NCBI RefSeq assembly: GCF_001418475.1 | Contig: NZ_LIQX01000003.1 | Span: forward strand, 1-64,000 | DNA: 64,000 nucleotides | Reading direction: 5' to 3' | DNA from: Streptomyces ossamyceticus | Lineage (GTDB): Bacteria > Actinomycetota > Actinomycetes > Streptomycetales > Streptomycetaceae | Part shown: one piece after another, positions 27,968 to 37,154 of the stretch | How the letters are laid out: each line of letters starts with the position of its first letter | Position numbering within the stretch: position 1 is the stretch's first letter | The notes under the pieces: generated by a model | What the model saw: the letters and a program-made list of their open reading frames with translations, nothing else | What the model was told of the DNA's origin: nothing | The model's database searches: none | Program-made: the position numbers and the translations under genes

Positions 27968-28017
27968 GGTACAACGTGCAGGCCGGTCCCGTCGCGGGCG
28001 CGGCCACGCGGCGTCCC

Positions 28018-29022
28018 TCAGTCGCCCCGCAGGCCGGTCGGCCCGGTATCGAGCGGCGCGACGCGGCGTGGGGTGGCCGGGCCGTCCGGGCCGTATCCCA
28101 GGCGGATCAGCATCTGGGGGTGCCCCATGAGGCCGGGTGTGGAGCTCAGGGAACGGCGCAGGTCCGGCCACTCCATCGGCTGGTGCAGCAGGGAGGTCCG
28201 TACACCGTGGACCGTCGCGACCAGCAGCAGGTGCTGCAGGGCCTGCCCGGCCCGCAGCCAGTCGGCCCGGCGGTCGTGTTCGGTGGTCAGCAGCGCTATG
28301 ACCGGCTTCGTCTCGAACGGCCGGGCGGTAAGCCGCTCGGTGTGGCGCTGCGCGGTGAAGTCGCGCATGGGCAGTCGCTCATGGGCGTCCTGCGGGCCGA
28401 GGGCGGTCTGCGGGAGTCCGACGTCGGTGAGCGCGTCCGGGTCGCGGTGGATCCAGCGGCGACTCTCGGCTGCTCGGTCGTGATCCGTACGGTTGCGGTG
28501 CTCGGCCTCGGCGGTCACCCGGAGCAGACGATCGGTCTCGGCGACTGCGGGAAAGGTGAGCAGGGCCCCCTCGGTGTGGGCGGCCTCGGTGAGTTCCGCG
28601 CACAGCTGGGGCGGCAGGGGCCTGCCGGAGAACGGGAACCGGCTGCTGTGCCTGCGGCCGATCGCCTCGTACAGGTCCCCGCGACGCCCCGTGGCCGGCC
28701 GAGAAGCGGGGCCCGTCAGGCGGACGGTGGCGAGGAGCTCGGGATCGTCCGGTGAGGGCAGCAGGCGGGTGACCGCGTGCCAGCCGAAGTGAGCCACCGA
28801 GACACGGAGGTTGAACACCGACGCGCCCACCGACAGGTGCAGGGCACGGCCCGTGGGATCCATGTGCCGCAGCCCTCGCTCCGGAGCCGCGAGGACCTGG
28901 AGTGTGACGGTCTCGGGAGCCAGGCGGAAGCGCCATGGCTGGGTGTTGAAGATCGATGGCGCGGCGATCGCGGCCGTGAGGCAGGCTTCCAGCAGCGAGG
29001 CGTCAACAGTGGTGGATCGCAA
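28018..29022 (-). CDS. Acg-type FMN-binding nitroreductase
   Basis: This 334-residue protein resembles the actinobacterial Acg family (M. tuberculosis Rv2032, a DosR-regulon member): LEACLTAAIAAPSIFNTQPWRF near the N-terminus, RRHSSRFPFSGRPLP in the middle and GVRTSLLHQPMEWPDLR near the end. Such proteins bind or sequester FMN, and their true reaction is debated. A TTG at 29022 with AAAGGAGGG five bases before it is the best start; a GTG at 29079 has no ribosome site. Two OsdR-type boxes lie about 90 and 112 bp upstream. Confidence 0.83.
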   Translation of the reverse strand: MRSTTVDASLLEACLTAAIAAPSIFNTQPWRFRLAPETVTLQVLAAPERGLRHMDPTGRALHLSVGASVFNLRVSVAHFGWHAVTRLLPSPDDPELLATVRLTGPASRPATGRRGDLYEAIGRRHSSRFPFSGRPLPPQLCAELTEAAHTEGALLTFPAVAETDRLLRVTAEAEHRNRTDHDRAAESRRWIHRDPDALTDVGLPQTALGPQDAHERLPMRDFTAQRHTERLTARPFETKPVIALLTTEHDRRADWLRAGQALQHLLLVATVHGVRTSLLHQPMEWPDLRRSLSSTPGLMGHPQMLIRLGYGPDGPATPRRVAPLDTGPTGLRGD

Positions 29023-29112
29023 GGGGCCCTCCTTTCCTGTCCCGGGTCGCGCAGAGGCAGCGCGGATCGTGCGTTTCACCGATGGTGGGAGTTGCCCGGC
29101 GGTGGAGGGGAG

Positions 29113-29148
29113 GGGCCGGTGGTCCCTCGGCGTGGACCGTACGGGCCA
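29113..29148. promoter_or_regulatory. Tandem OsdR/DevR-type boxes upstream of the Acg-type gene
   Basis: GGGCCGGTGGTCCC (29113-29126) and TGGACCGTACGGGCCA (29133-29148; 7 of 8 pairs symmetric) lie 21 bp apart, the nearer one 90 bp before the TTG start at 29022. They resemble the DevR box of M. tuberculosis (GGGACTNNNGNCCC-like). Confidence 0.6.
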
Positions 29149-29350
29149 GACGCGCTCGGCGCGCTCCCCTCTGCCGTGTCGTGGCTGTCCTGCCCCGCGA
29201 GTTCCATGACCACGACCACCGTCACGGGTCTTGGATGATCAGTTCCACCAGGGTTGTGCCGTCGACGACACGTTCCGTGGGGCAGGGCGCGGGCATGGTG
29301 TGGGCTTGGGCCATGCCCAGAGACAACCCGCGAGGGCGGACCGTGGGGAA

Positions 29351-29364
29351 GGGCCGTTCGGCCC
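29351..29364. promoter_or_regulatory. OsdR/DevR-type box in the Acg/PPOX divergent gap
   Basis: GGGCCGTTCGGCCC, symmetric except for the central TT, is about 300 bp before the PPOX gene at 29660. The 637-bp gap 29023-29659 otherwise holds no gene; a GGGTGCCG...CGGCACCC inverted repeat (29523-29530 with 29542-29549) is also present. Confidence 0.5.
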
Positions 29365-29659
29365 GTTCACGCGGTCTCGCAAGCGCCTGCGGGGCCCCGC
29401 ACCAGGTTCCCCGGCTGTCCTTCTGGGCCGGGGGCGGATCTGGTGTGCCTGTCGTACATGGGCAGAGCAGACCTGAGGGACTGCGCTCGTCCGGCTCCTC
29501 GACGGGCCGAGCTCTCCCTGACGGGTGCCGGCGGGGCATATCGGCACCCTCGCGGGGGCCGCTCTCCGACGCAGGGAGGACGCATGGCCTCTCATCTCCG
29601 ATGCCGAGGCTGCGGACGATGAAGTGTGAGCGTCGCCCTGCGTGAGAGACGGACTGGCT

Positions 29660-30100
29660 ATGTATCCCAACGACGGTTTCCGTGAACTCGGTCGGCAGGA
29701 ATGTCTGGGTCTGCTGGCGAAGGTGTCGGTCGGCCGCATCGTGTACACCCGGCAGGCACTGCCCGCGGTCCTGCCGGTCAACTTCTGTCTGGACGACGAC
29801 GGTGCGGTGCTGCTGCGCACCTGTGCGGCTTCGGAACTGGCCCGTGCGGTCGACGGTTCGGTGGTCGCCTTCGAGGTGGACGAGGTCGACGCGGTCGCCA
29901 GGGCCGGCTGGAGCGTCGTCGTGACCGGGCGGGCGGCAGTGGTGAACGACCCGGCCGAGCACGAGCGCCTGGACAGGGTTGTTCCCGGCTCCTGGGCCCC
30001 TTCGCCCGTGGAGGTCTTCGTGCGTGTCGAGCCCGAGCTGGTGACCGGGCGGGAGCTGGTCGGCGGTCGCACGCTGTACGGGGTGCGGCTCTCCGCCTGA
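29660..30100 (+). CDS. PPOX-fold (pyridoxamine 5'-phosphate oxidase-like) protein
   Basis: This 146-residue split-barrel flavin/F420-type protein starts MYPNDGFRELGRQECLGLL and has the family signatures VGRIVYTRQALPAVLPVNF, AFEVDEVDAVARAGWSVVV and TGRAAVVNDPAEHERL. Small proteins of this kind (Rv3129-like) are typical of actinobacterial hypoxia regulons and may bind heme, FMN or F420. The ATG at 29660 is chosen over the GTG at 29642 because the same MYPNDG start recurs in the broken copy at 44856. A terminator follows directly. Confidence 0.83.
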   Translation: MYPNDGFRELGRQECLGLLAKVSVGRIVYTRQALPAVLPVNFCLDDDGAVLLRTCAASELARAVDGSVVAFEVDEVDAVARAGWSVVVTGRAAVVNDPAEHERLDRVVPGSWAPSPVEVFVRVEPELVTGRELVGGRTLYGVRLSA

Positions 30101-30117
30101 CCGGGGCCCTGCGCAGA

Positions 30118-30152
30118 GGGCCGTCCGGCCCCATGACAAAGGGGCCGGACGG
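30118..30152. terminator. Terminator hairpin containing an OsdR-like palindrome
   Basis: A 12-bp perfect stem, 30121-30132 with 30141-30152, has loop ATGACAAA 20 bases after the PPOX stop. Its left arm belongs to the palindrome GGGCCGTCCGGCCC (30118-30131), so the site may also bind the island regulator. Confidence 0.7.
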
Positions 30153-30396
30153 TCGCGGTGACGGGTTCCCAGCCCTCCGGTTACGCGGTCAACGTCGTTC
30201 GTCCGACCCGCGAGCAGCAGCTCGACGTGATCAGCCGCACCTTCCCTGGGGCACTGTGAACACCGCGAAGCAGCTCGCCGCCGGACAGGTCTCGGTCCGG
30301 ATCCACTCCTGGGACCTGTCCACCGGCGTCGACGGCCGAGGCACAAGTTCTGCGGGAGCCCGCGGAGCCCTGCACCGGATCGCTGATTCGTCGAGG
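30153..30396. other. Non-coding or unrecognised remnant DNA
   Basis: This is the gap between the two PPOX genes. Short open stretches on the plus strand (for example SVRIHSWDLSTGVDG near 30300) look protein-like but could not be assigned, and frames change. It may be a decayed gene; nothing firmer can be said. Confidence 0.3.
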
Positions 30397-30861
30397 TCAG
30401 GCGCTGATGGTCTCGTCCGCGGCGGTGAGCCGGATTCCCGTGACCAGGTCGGGGTGGATGCGGACCGCGTAGTCCATGGTCTGTCTCACCCAGGGATGGA
30501 GCAGTGCCTGGTAGCGGGCCAGTTCGTGGGGGTCGGTGATCAGGCGGGCGTAGCCGGTGACGACCACGCTCCAGCCGAGGTGGGTGTCCGGGTCGATGGA
30601 GTCGGCCTCGTAGGCGACGACGACGCCTGAGCCGTTGGCATGGCGGGTGTGCGAGGTGATCGCCGAGCCCTCGTGGCTGCGGATGATGATGTCGCCATCG
30701 TCGAGGACGTGGTTGACCGGCCTGATCGTGGGGAGCGCGTGCTGGGTGAAGACGATCCTGCCCAGGGAGACGCTGCCCAGGAGGCGCAGGGCTTCGGCGC
30801 TGTCGAGTTCCGCGCTGTGCCGTGGTCCGGCGGTGGGGAGCGGGGCGTTGTTGGTGGTCAT
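30397..30861 (-). CDS. PPOX-fold (pyridoxamine 5'-phosphate oxidase-like) protein
   Basis: This 154-residue relative of the gene at 29660 has LDSAEALRLLGSVSLGRIVF, TIRPVNHVLDDGDIIIRSHE, VAYEADSIDPDTHLGWSVVV and TGYARLITDPHELARY, then VRIHPDLVTGIRL. The ATG at 30861 has a modest ACGGAA site; a GTG at 30891 has none. It probably binds a flavin or deazaflavin. A perfect palindrome with an OsdR-like core lies ~224 bp upstream. Confidence 0.83.
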   Translation of the reverse strand: MTTNNAPLPTAGPRHSAELDSAEALRLLGSVSLGRIVFTQHALPTIRPVNHVLDDGDIIIRSHEGSAITSHTRHANGSGVVVAYEADSIDPDTHLGWSVVVTGYARLITDPHELARYQALLHPWVRQTMDYAVRIHPDLVTGIRLTAADETISA

Positions 30862-31073
30862 GGCGGGTTTCCGTAGGGGTTCGTCGCTCACTGCGCGGGT
30901 GCTTCGGTGGGAGTGCCGTTGTCGTGACGGCGCTGGTCGCCGCGGTGCCGGTACCGCATCTGGGTGTCCCTTCGAAGATCGGTGGCATGGGACCTGCCGA
31001 GGTCTCAGGGAGGAGCCCGGTGGACGCGGGGCACGGGTGGAGGTGGATCAGACCATTTGAATGCGGGCGGTGA

Positions 31074-31109
31074 GGGGCGCGGTAGGGCCGAACGGCCCTA
31101 CCGCGCCCC
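31074..31109. terminator. 36-base perfect palindrome: terminator with OsdR-like core
   Basis: Seventeen bases each side of a central AA are exactly complementary (31074-31090 with 31093-31109). The core 31085-31098 is GGGCCGAACGGCCC. It begins ten bases after the stop of the broken adhE (minus strand), so it was probably that gene's terminator. It also lies upstream of the PPOX gene at 30861 and may serve as its box. Confidence 0.65.
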
Positions 31110-31118
31110 GAGGTCGGC

Positions 31119-31334
31119 CTATGCGCTGCGGTGCTCGGGAGCACCGGCGGCGACGGCGGCGTCGCGCACGACGCGGGCCGCCTCGGCGCTGCACCGCTGG
31201 GCGGAGGGGTGGAAGGCGAAGACGACCGGGTTGCGGGTCTTCAGCGCCATCAGCGCCTTGAAGATCGTGGTGGAGGTCGGATTGGTGACCGGGGTGACCG
31301 CGGCTGTCACGCCGACTGGTTCCGCGATCTCCAC
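31119..31334 (-). pseudogene. Internal fragment of adhE (bifunctional aldehyde-alcohol dehydrogenase)
   Basis: Seventy-one codons on the minus strand encode VEIAEPVGVTAAVTPVTNPT, FKALMALKTRNPVVFAFHPS and CSAEAARVVRDAAVAAGAPE, the NAD-binding/aldehyde dehydrogenase segment of AdhE. A full protein is ~870 residues, and both ends are missing; it stops right after GAPEH. AdhE makes ethanol from acetyl-CoA in oxygen-poor cells, so a functional gene once probably stood in this island. Confidence 0.82.
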
Positions 31335-31530
31335 CAGGTCCTCGACGTCGTCACCTGTTCCACTCCTTGTGATCGCGTTCCGCGGCTCCAGCCTGATGCG
31401 AGCTCCCGCCCCTGCCCCAGGGCCACCCGGCCCCGGAACCGGGACCGTGGGCCCCCAACACCCGCCGCCGGCCGACGCCCCTGTTCCTCGACGGCTTCGA
31501 CCGGCGGGCAGCGCGTACTCGGGGAAGCAG

Positions 31531-31559
31531 GGGCCGACCGGCCCTGGGCATATCGGCCC
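31531..31559. promoter_or_regulatory. Two adjacent OsdR/DevR-type boxes upstream of the response regulator
   Basis: GGGCCGACCGGCCC (31531-31544) and GGGCATATCGGCCC (31546-31559) are almost contiguous (15 bp apart) and end 89 bp before the regulator's ATG. This would allow autoregulation. Confidence 0.6.
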
Positions 31560-31648
31560 CGAACCGGGAAGGATCCCCAACGAGACGGCCCACCGCGTCC
31601 ACGCGGACACCGGCGTGGAAGGCGGCATACGCAGAACAGGAGCATTCG

Positions 31649-33536
<1,888 letters not shown>

Positions 33537-33537
33537 C

Positions 33538-33720
33538 CGCAGCGCCGACACGCCGCTGCTGCTGGTCTCGGCGGGCATCGGCCGCACCCCGACGGTCGGC
33601 ATCCTGAAGCACCTCGCGGGCACCGGCAGCGACCATCCGGTCCATGCGCTGCACGCCGATCGCTCCCCGGCCGACCACGCCCTGCGCGCCGGAACGCATC
33701 GACTGCTGGGCCGGCGGTAC
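33538..33720 (+). pseudogene. Remnant of a flavohemoglobin (hmp) reductase domain
   Basis: About 60 codons directly after the GAPDH stop read DTPLLLVSAGIGRTPTVGIL, then HLAGTGSDHPVHALHADRSP and ADHALRAG. This is the start of the NAD-binding domain in flavohemoglobins (VLISAGIGxTPM..L..L...R.V.xLHA.R). The globin and FAD domains and the end of the NAD domain are absent, and no start codon is usable. Hmp detoxifies nitric oxide, which fits the island's theme. Confidence 0.75.
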
Positions 33721-33748
33721 GCGGTACGCGGTACGCGTGAGCGCACCT

Positions 33749-33840
33749 GGGCCGAAGTGCCCTCTCATGCGCGGCCGTTCGGCCCTGTTCGCTGCCGACC
33801 ACCGAGGACCGGCAGACCTGCCCCCGGGACCGTCCGGCCC
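33749..33840. promoter_or_regulatory. Three OsdR/DevR-type boxes in the gap before the hemerythrin gene
   Basis: GGGCCGAAGTGCCC (33749-33762), CGGCCGTTCGGCCC (33772-33785) and GGACCGTCCGGCCC (33827-33840). The first two are 23 bp apart. They are 315-405 bp before the next ATG (34155), farther than usual; the remaining gap to 34154 shows no recognisable gene. Confidence 0.5.
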
Positions 33841-34154
33841 AGGTGGCGGCGTATGCGGCGCGGTGATGCTGGGGCATGACCGGCCGGGAGACGACACCGA
33901 CCGTGATGTCCGTCCCCACGGCCACGTCTTCTCGGGCAAACGGGTCCAGGCGGGCACGGCTCCCGGTCCGGTCGCCGTCCGGCCGGTTCCTCCGTCTGTC
34001 ACCGGCCGGATGCATGGTCCGCCATGTCCCGGAGCCGAACGCCCGGTTTCTCCATGCCGATTGCGCAGCGCGCCCGGCGACGTGGCGGACCGACCGCCCA
34101 CCACCCGCACCGGTCGGCCACGCGCCGGCCGTGAACCCGCTGGAGACTCCGCCC

Positions 34155-34991
34155 ATGAGCGCGCTCACCCTCGCATCGGTCCCTGAGGACGCCACAGCTC
34201 TCGAAGCCGCCGAGGCCCGTCATGCCCGCACGGCCGGGGAGCTGGCCGGCCGTGTGGCCCTGCTGACCACCGCCGCGGCCGGCGATCCGAGCGCCGCCGA
34301 GAATTCGCGCGTCGGCCTGGTCGCCTTCTGCGACCGCGAACTGCTGCCGCACGCCGCCGCCGAGGAGGTCACCCTCTACCCGGTTGCGCGAGCCCTGCCC
34401 GACGCCCGCCTGCTCATCGTGAGCCTGGTCGCAGAACACCGCTGCCTCACCGCGTTGGTCGAGGCCCTGCGCGGCGCCGCCACACCGGCGGACGCGGTGG
34501 CCGACGCCAGGGCCCTGCAAGTCCTCTTCGAGGAGCACACGGCCAAGGACGACAGCCTCGTCCTGCCCCTGCTCGCCATGGCTCCCGGAGTCTCCTTGGC
34601 CACGCTGCTCGCGGACCTCCATGCCCGGATCGGGCAGGACCCGTCGGCCGACAGCATCCGCCCCTCGACGAACACCACGAACACGAGCAAGAAGGACGAG
34701 AGCGCGAACGACGAGAAGACCGGCGGATGCGGCGGAGTCTGCGGCTGCGACGGCGCGGACGAGGCACCCGTTCCCGAACTGGACGTCCGTGGCGTCCCGC
34801 ACTCCCTGCGCCACGCCACGGTCTTCGGCGCGCTCGACGCCGTCCCCGCGGGCAGCGCCATGGTGCTGGTCGCGCCACACGACCCGCTGCCACTGCTGGC
34901 GCAGATCGAAGACAGGAACCCCGGAGCCTTCTCCGTGGAGTACCTGGAACGCGGCCCCGAGTCCTGGCGGCTCCGCCTCAGCCACCGCTGA
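34155..34991 (+). CDS. Hemerythrin-HHE / DUF2249 two-domain protein
   Basis: This 278-residue protein has an N-terminal four-helix HHE domain with iron-ligand motifs (EARHARTAGELA, LLPHAAAEEVTLYP, AEHRCLTALVEAL, FEEHTAKDDSLVLP). A charged linker with a Cys cluster GGCGGVCGCDG follows (near residue 195), then a C-terminal DUF2249 domain (VPELDVRGVPHSLRHATVF...ESWRLRL). A diiron centre could bind O2 or NO; DUF2249 proteins occur with denitrification genes. The frame is open further upstream with unlike composition; the ATG at 34155 is preferred. Confidence 0.82.
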   Translation: MSALTLASVPEDATALEAAEARHARTAGELAGRVALLTTAAAGDPSAAENSRVGLVAFCDRELLPHAAAEEVTLYPVARALPDARLLIVSLVAEHRCLTALVEALRGAATPADAVADARALQVLFEEHTAKDDSLVLPLLAMAPGVSLATLLADLHARIGQDPSADSIRPSTNTTNTSKKDESANDEKTGGCGGVCGCDGADEAPVPELDVRGVPHSLRHATVFGALDAVPAGSAMVLVAPHDPLPLLAQIEDRNPGAFSVEYLERGPESWRLRLSHR

Positions 34992-35064
34992 CGGTTCCGT
35001 CCCGGTCAGGTGCTGACACGGCCTGGCCGTTCCGCACGCACACGAGCACGAAAGAAGACACGTC

Positions 35065-35568
35065 ATGAACATCGCGCACCGCCGGACAGGCGCCCTCGTC
35101 CGCGTGGTCGGCCTCGCCCTGGGGGCCGCCGGGCCGGTCATGCTGCTGCGCGGCCTCAGCGGCCGCAAGGAGATACGGGCCGAACTGGCCGCCCAGAAGA
35201 TCAGGTTTCCCGGCCACGGACTGCCCGCCCATCTGGCCCGCTTCGTCGACGAGCCCGTGGAAACGGGCCCGCAGGCCCACGCGTACGCCGAACTCATCAA
35301 GGACCACGTCGCCCAGGCCACCGCAGGCCGCACCTACGCCGAGATCACCGAGGAACTGCACGCCACCGGTGGCGACGACGAGAAACTCGCTCAGCTCCGC
35401 CAGACCGCCTTCATGGGGGAAACCCTGCGCGCCTCCCTGCTGTCCGCCTACCAGGCATGGCACATCACCACCCTCGTCACCGGCCTGGGCGCACTGCTGA
35501 CCGGTGCGGGAGCGGCCCTGGTGGCCACCGCGAGCACCCTGGCAGCGGATCCCGCGAACCGCACCTGA
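35065..35568 (+). CDS. Conserved-looking small membrane protein, unknown function
   Basis: This 167-residue protein has a hydrophobic helix at each end (VRVVGLALGAAGPVMLLRGL and ITTLVTGLGALLTGAGAALV) and a soluble helical middle containing AQKIRFPGHGLPAHLARFVD, GPQAHAYAELIKDHVAQAT and TYAEITEELH. The topology suggests a hairpin with the middle on one face of the membrane. No family name is recalled. The ATG at 35065 follows GAAAGAAG. It lies in the hypoxia island next to the hemerythrin gene. Confidence 0.75.
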   Translation: MNIAHRRTGALVRVVGLALGAAGPVMLLRGLSGRKEIRAELAAQKIRFPGHGLPAHLARFVDEPVETGPQAHAYAELIKDHVAQATAGRTYAEITEELHATGGDDEKLAQLRQTAFMGETLRASLLSAYQAWHITTLVTGLGALLTGAGAALVATASTLAADPANRT

Positions 35569-35625
35569 CCCACCCTGCCGTCCTCACTGACCGGCCCCTA
35601 CGACCTGTACCGCTACCGAGAAGGA

Positions 35626-35639
35626 GGGACTTTCGGCCC
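35626..35639. promoter_or_regulatory. OsdR/DevR-type box upstream of the radical SAM gene
   Basis: GGGACTTTCGGCCC is the closest match here to the mycobacterial DevR box, and the surrounding GGA/TCC extends the symmetry to 20 bp. It lies 252 bp before the GTG at 35892. The 323-bp gap 35569-35891 has no firm gene. Confidence 0.6.
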
Positions 35640-35891
35640 TCCCACCGAGGCTCATCGGCTGCGGTGCGGAGCACGTCCGGTGCCCGATGCTGACGGGGAC
35701 CGATCCGGAGGTAGTCCCGTGTACCACTGCAACGAGCACCCGTGCGGCCGTCTCCACCGCCGTCCCCCGTCACGGGTGCCGTACACGGACCGGACCGGTC
35801 ACCGTCCGGCCGCCCGCCACGTCTGCCCTGACTCAAGGGCGGCCGGACGCACGATCCGTACGACGCGTACGAGCCCGGCGCGGAGGACCCG

Positions 35892-37154
35892 GTGAGCGGC
35901 GACCGGGTGATCCGACGGCAGCACCACGACGTCGGAGACCGGCCGTTCATCGTGATCTGGGAGTCCACCCGGGCCTGCCCGCTGGCCTGCCTGCACTGTC
36001 GCGCCGAGGCCGTGCCCGGCCGGGACCCGCGGGAGCTCGACACCGCCGCGGCCAAGGACCTGCTGCACCAGGTCGCCGCGTTCGGACAGCCCGCCCCGAT
36101 CTTCGTGATCACCGGCGGTGACCCGTTCCAGCGCCCCGACCTGACCGAGCTGATCGCCTATGGGAAGGAGGCGGGGGTCCGGGTCGCCGTATCGCCCTCC
36201 GGCACCCCCACGCTCACTCCGGAGCGGCTGCGGGAGGTGCACGACGCCGGTGCGGTGGGTCTCTCGCTCAGCCTGGACGGGTCCACCGCCGAGCTGCACG
36301 ACGGCTTCCGCGGAGTGCCTGGCGTGTACCGATGGACGCTGGACGCGTGGGACGCCGCCCGCGCCATGGGCGCGAAGGTGCAGATCAACACCACGGTCGC
36401 CCGGCACAATCTGCACGACCTGCCCGACATCGTCCGTCTCGTCCGCGACCACGGGGCCATGCTGTGGAGCGCCTTCTTCCTGGTGCCCACCGGGCGCGGC
36501 CGCCAACTCGGCGTACTCACCCCCGCCGAGACCGAGGACGTACTGAACTTCGTGTACGACGTGGGCCTGACCGTGCCCGCCAAGACCACCGAGGCCCACC
36601 ACTTCCGACGGGTCGCGCTCCAGCGGAAGGTGCTGGCGACCACCGGGGACGACCACGTGACGGTGCTCGGACTGGGGCCGCTCTACGAGGAGTTGCGCGG
36701 GCGGGCCGCCGAACTGGGTCTGGACGCCGGGGGCCGACGGGTCCGCCGACCCCCGCTGGACGTCAACGCGGGCCGCGGCTTCGTCTTCGTGTCCCACACA
36801 GGCACGGTGCACCCCAGCGGGTTCCTGCCCCTGGGCGCCGGCAACGTACGCCAGACGCCCCTGACCGAGATCTACCGCGCCTCCGATCTCTTCACCGGCC
36901 TGCGGGACGCCGACCGGCTGGGTGGCCGGTGCGGGGCGTGTGAGTTCCGCCGGGTCTGCGGCGGCTCGCGGTCCCGCGCGTACGGCGTCACCGGCGATCC
37001 GTACGCCGAGGAACCCTGGTGCGGCTACCGCCCCGGGTCCTTCCCCCACCAGCGGGAGCTGGCGGCGCTGATGGCCGGAGGTGCCGGCGCGGACCGGTCA
37101 CGCGCCGGCCGACGTCCCTTCGATCGCAGTGCGTCATCTCAAGGAGCAACGTGA
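35892..37154 (+). CDS. Radical SAM/SPASM protein (TIGR04053-like)
   Basis: This 420-residue protein binds a radical-SAM 4Fe-4S cluster through Cys29, Cys33 and Cys36 (STRACPLACLHC), with the GGDPF motif for S-adenosylmethionine after it. A C-terminal SPASM-type Cys set (RCGACEFRRVCGGSRSRAY...EEPWCGY) should bind a second cluster. The family is related to heme-modifying enzymes (NirJ/AhbD-like) and peptide-modifying enzymes. The GTG start at 35892 follows GGAGG. It overlaps the nitrite reductase gene (GTG at 37151) by four bases, implying one operon and a shared task. Confidence 0.85.
   Translation: MSGDRVIRRQHHDVGDRPFIVIWESTRACPLACLHCRAEAVPGRDPRELDTAAAKDLLHQVAAFGQPAPIFVITGGDPFQRPDLTELIAYGKEAGVRVAVSPSGTPTLTPERLREVHDAGAVGLSLSLDGSTAELHDGFRGVPGVYRWTLDAWDAARAMGAKVQINTTVARHNLHDLPDIVRLVRDHGAMLWSAFFLVPTGRGRQLGVLTPAETEDVLNFVYDVGLTVPAKTTEAHHFRRVALQRKVLATTGDDHVTVLGLGPLYEELRGRAAELGLDAGGRRVRRPPLDVNAGRGFVFVSHTGTVHPSGFLPLGAGNVRQTPLTEIYRASDLFTGLRDADRLGGRCGACEFRRVCGGSRSRAYGVTGDPYAEEPWCGYRPGSFPHQRELAALMAGGAGADRSRAGRRPFDRSASSQGAT

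Noticed and set aside
35680-35895. A possible 71-codon Cys/His-containing gene before the radical SAM gene
   Set aside because: It overlaps the GTG start, has a poor ribosome site and an Arg/Pro-rich random-looking sequence; it could be real but cannot be supported.
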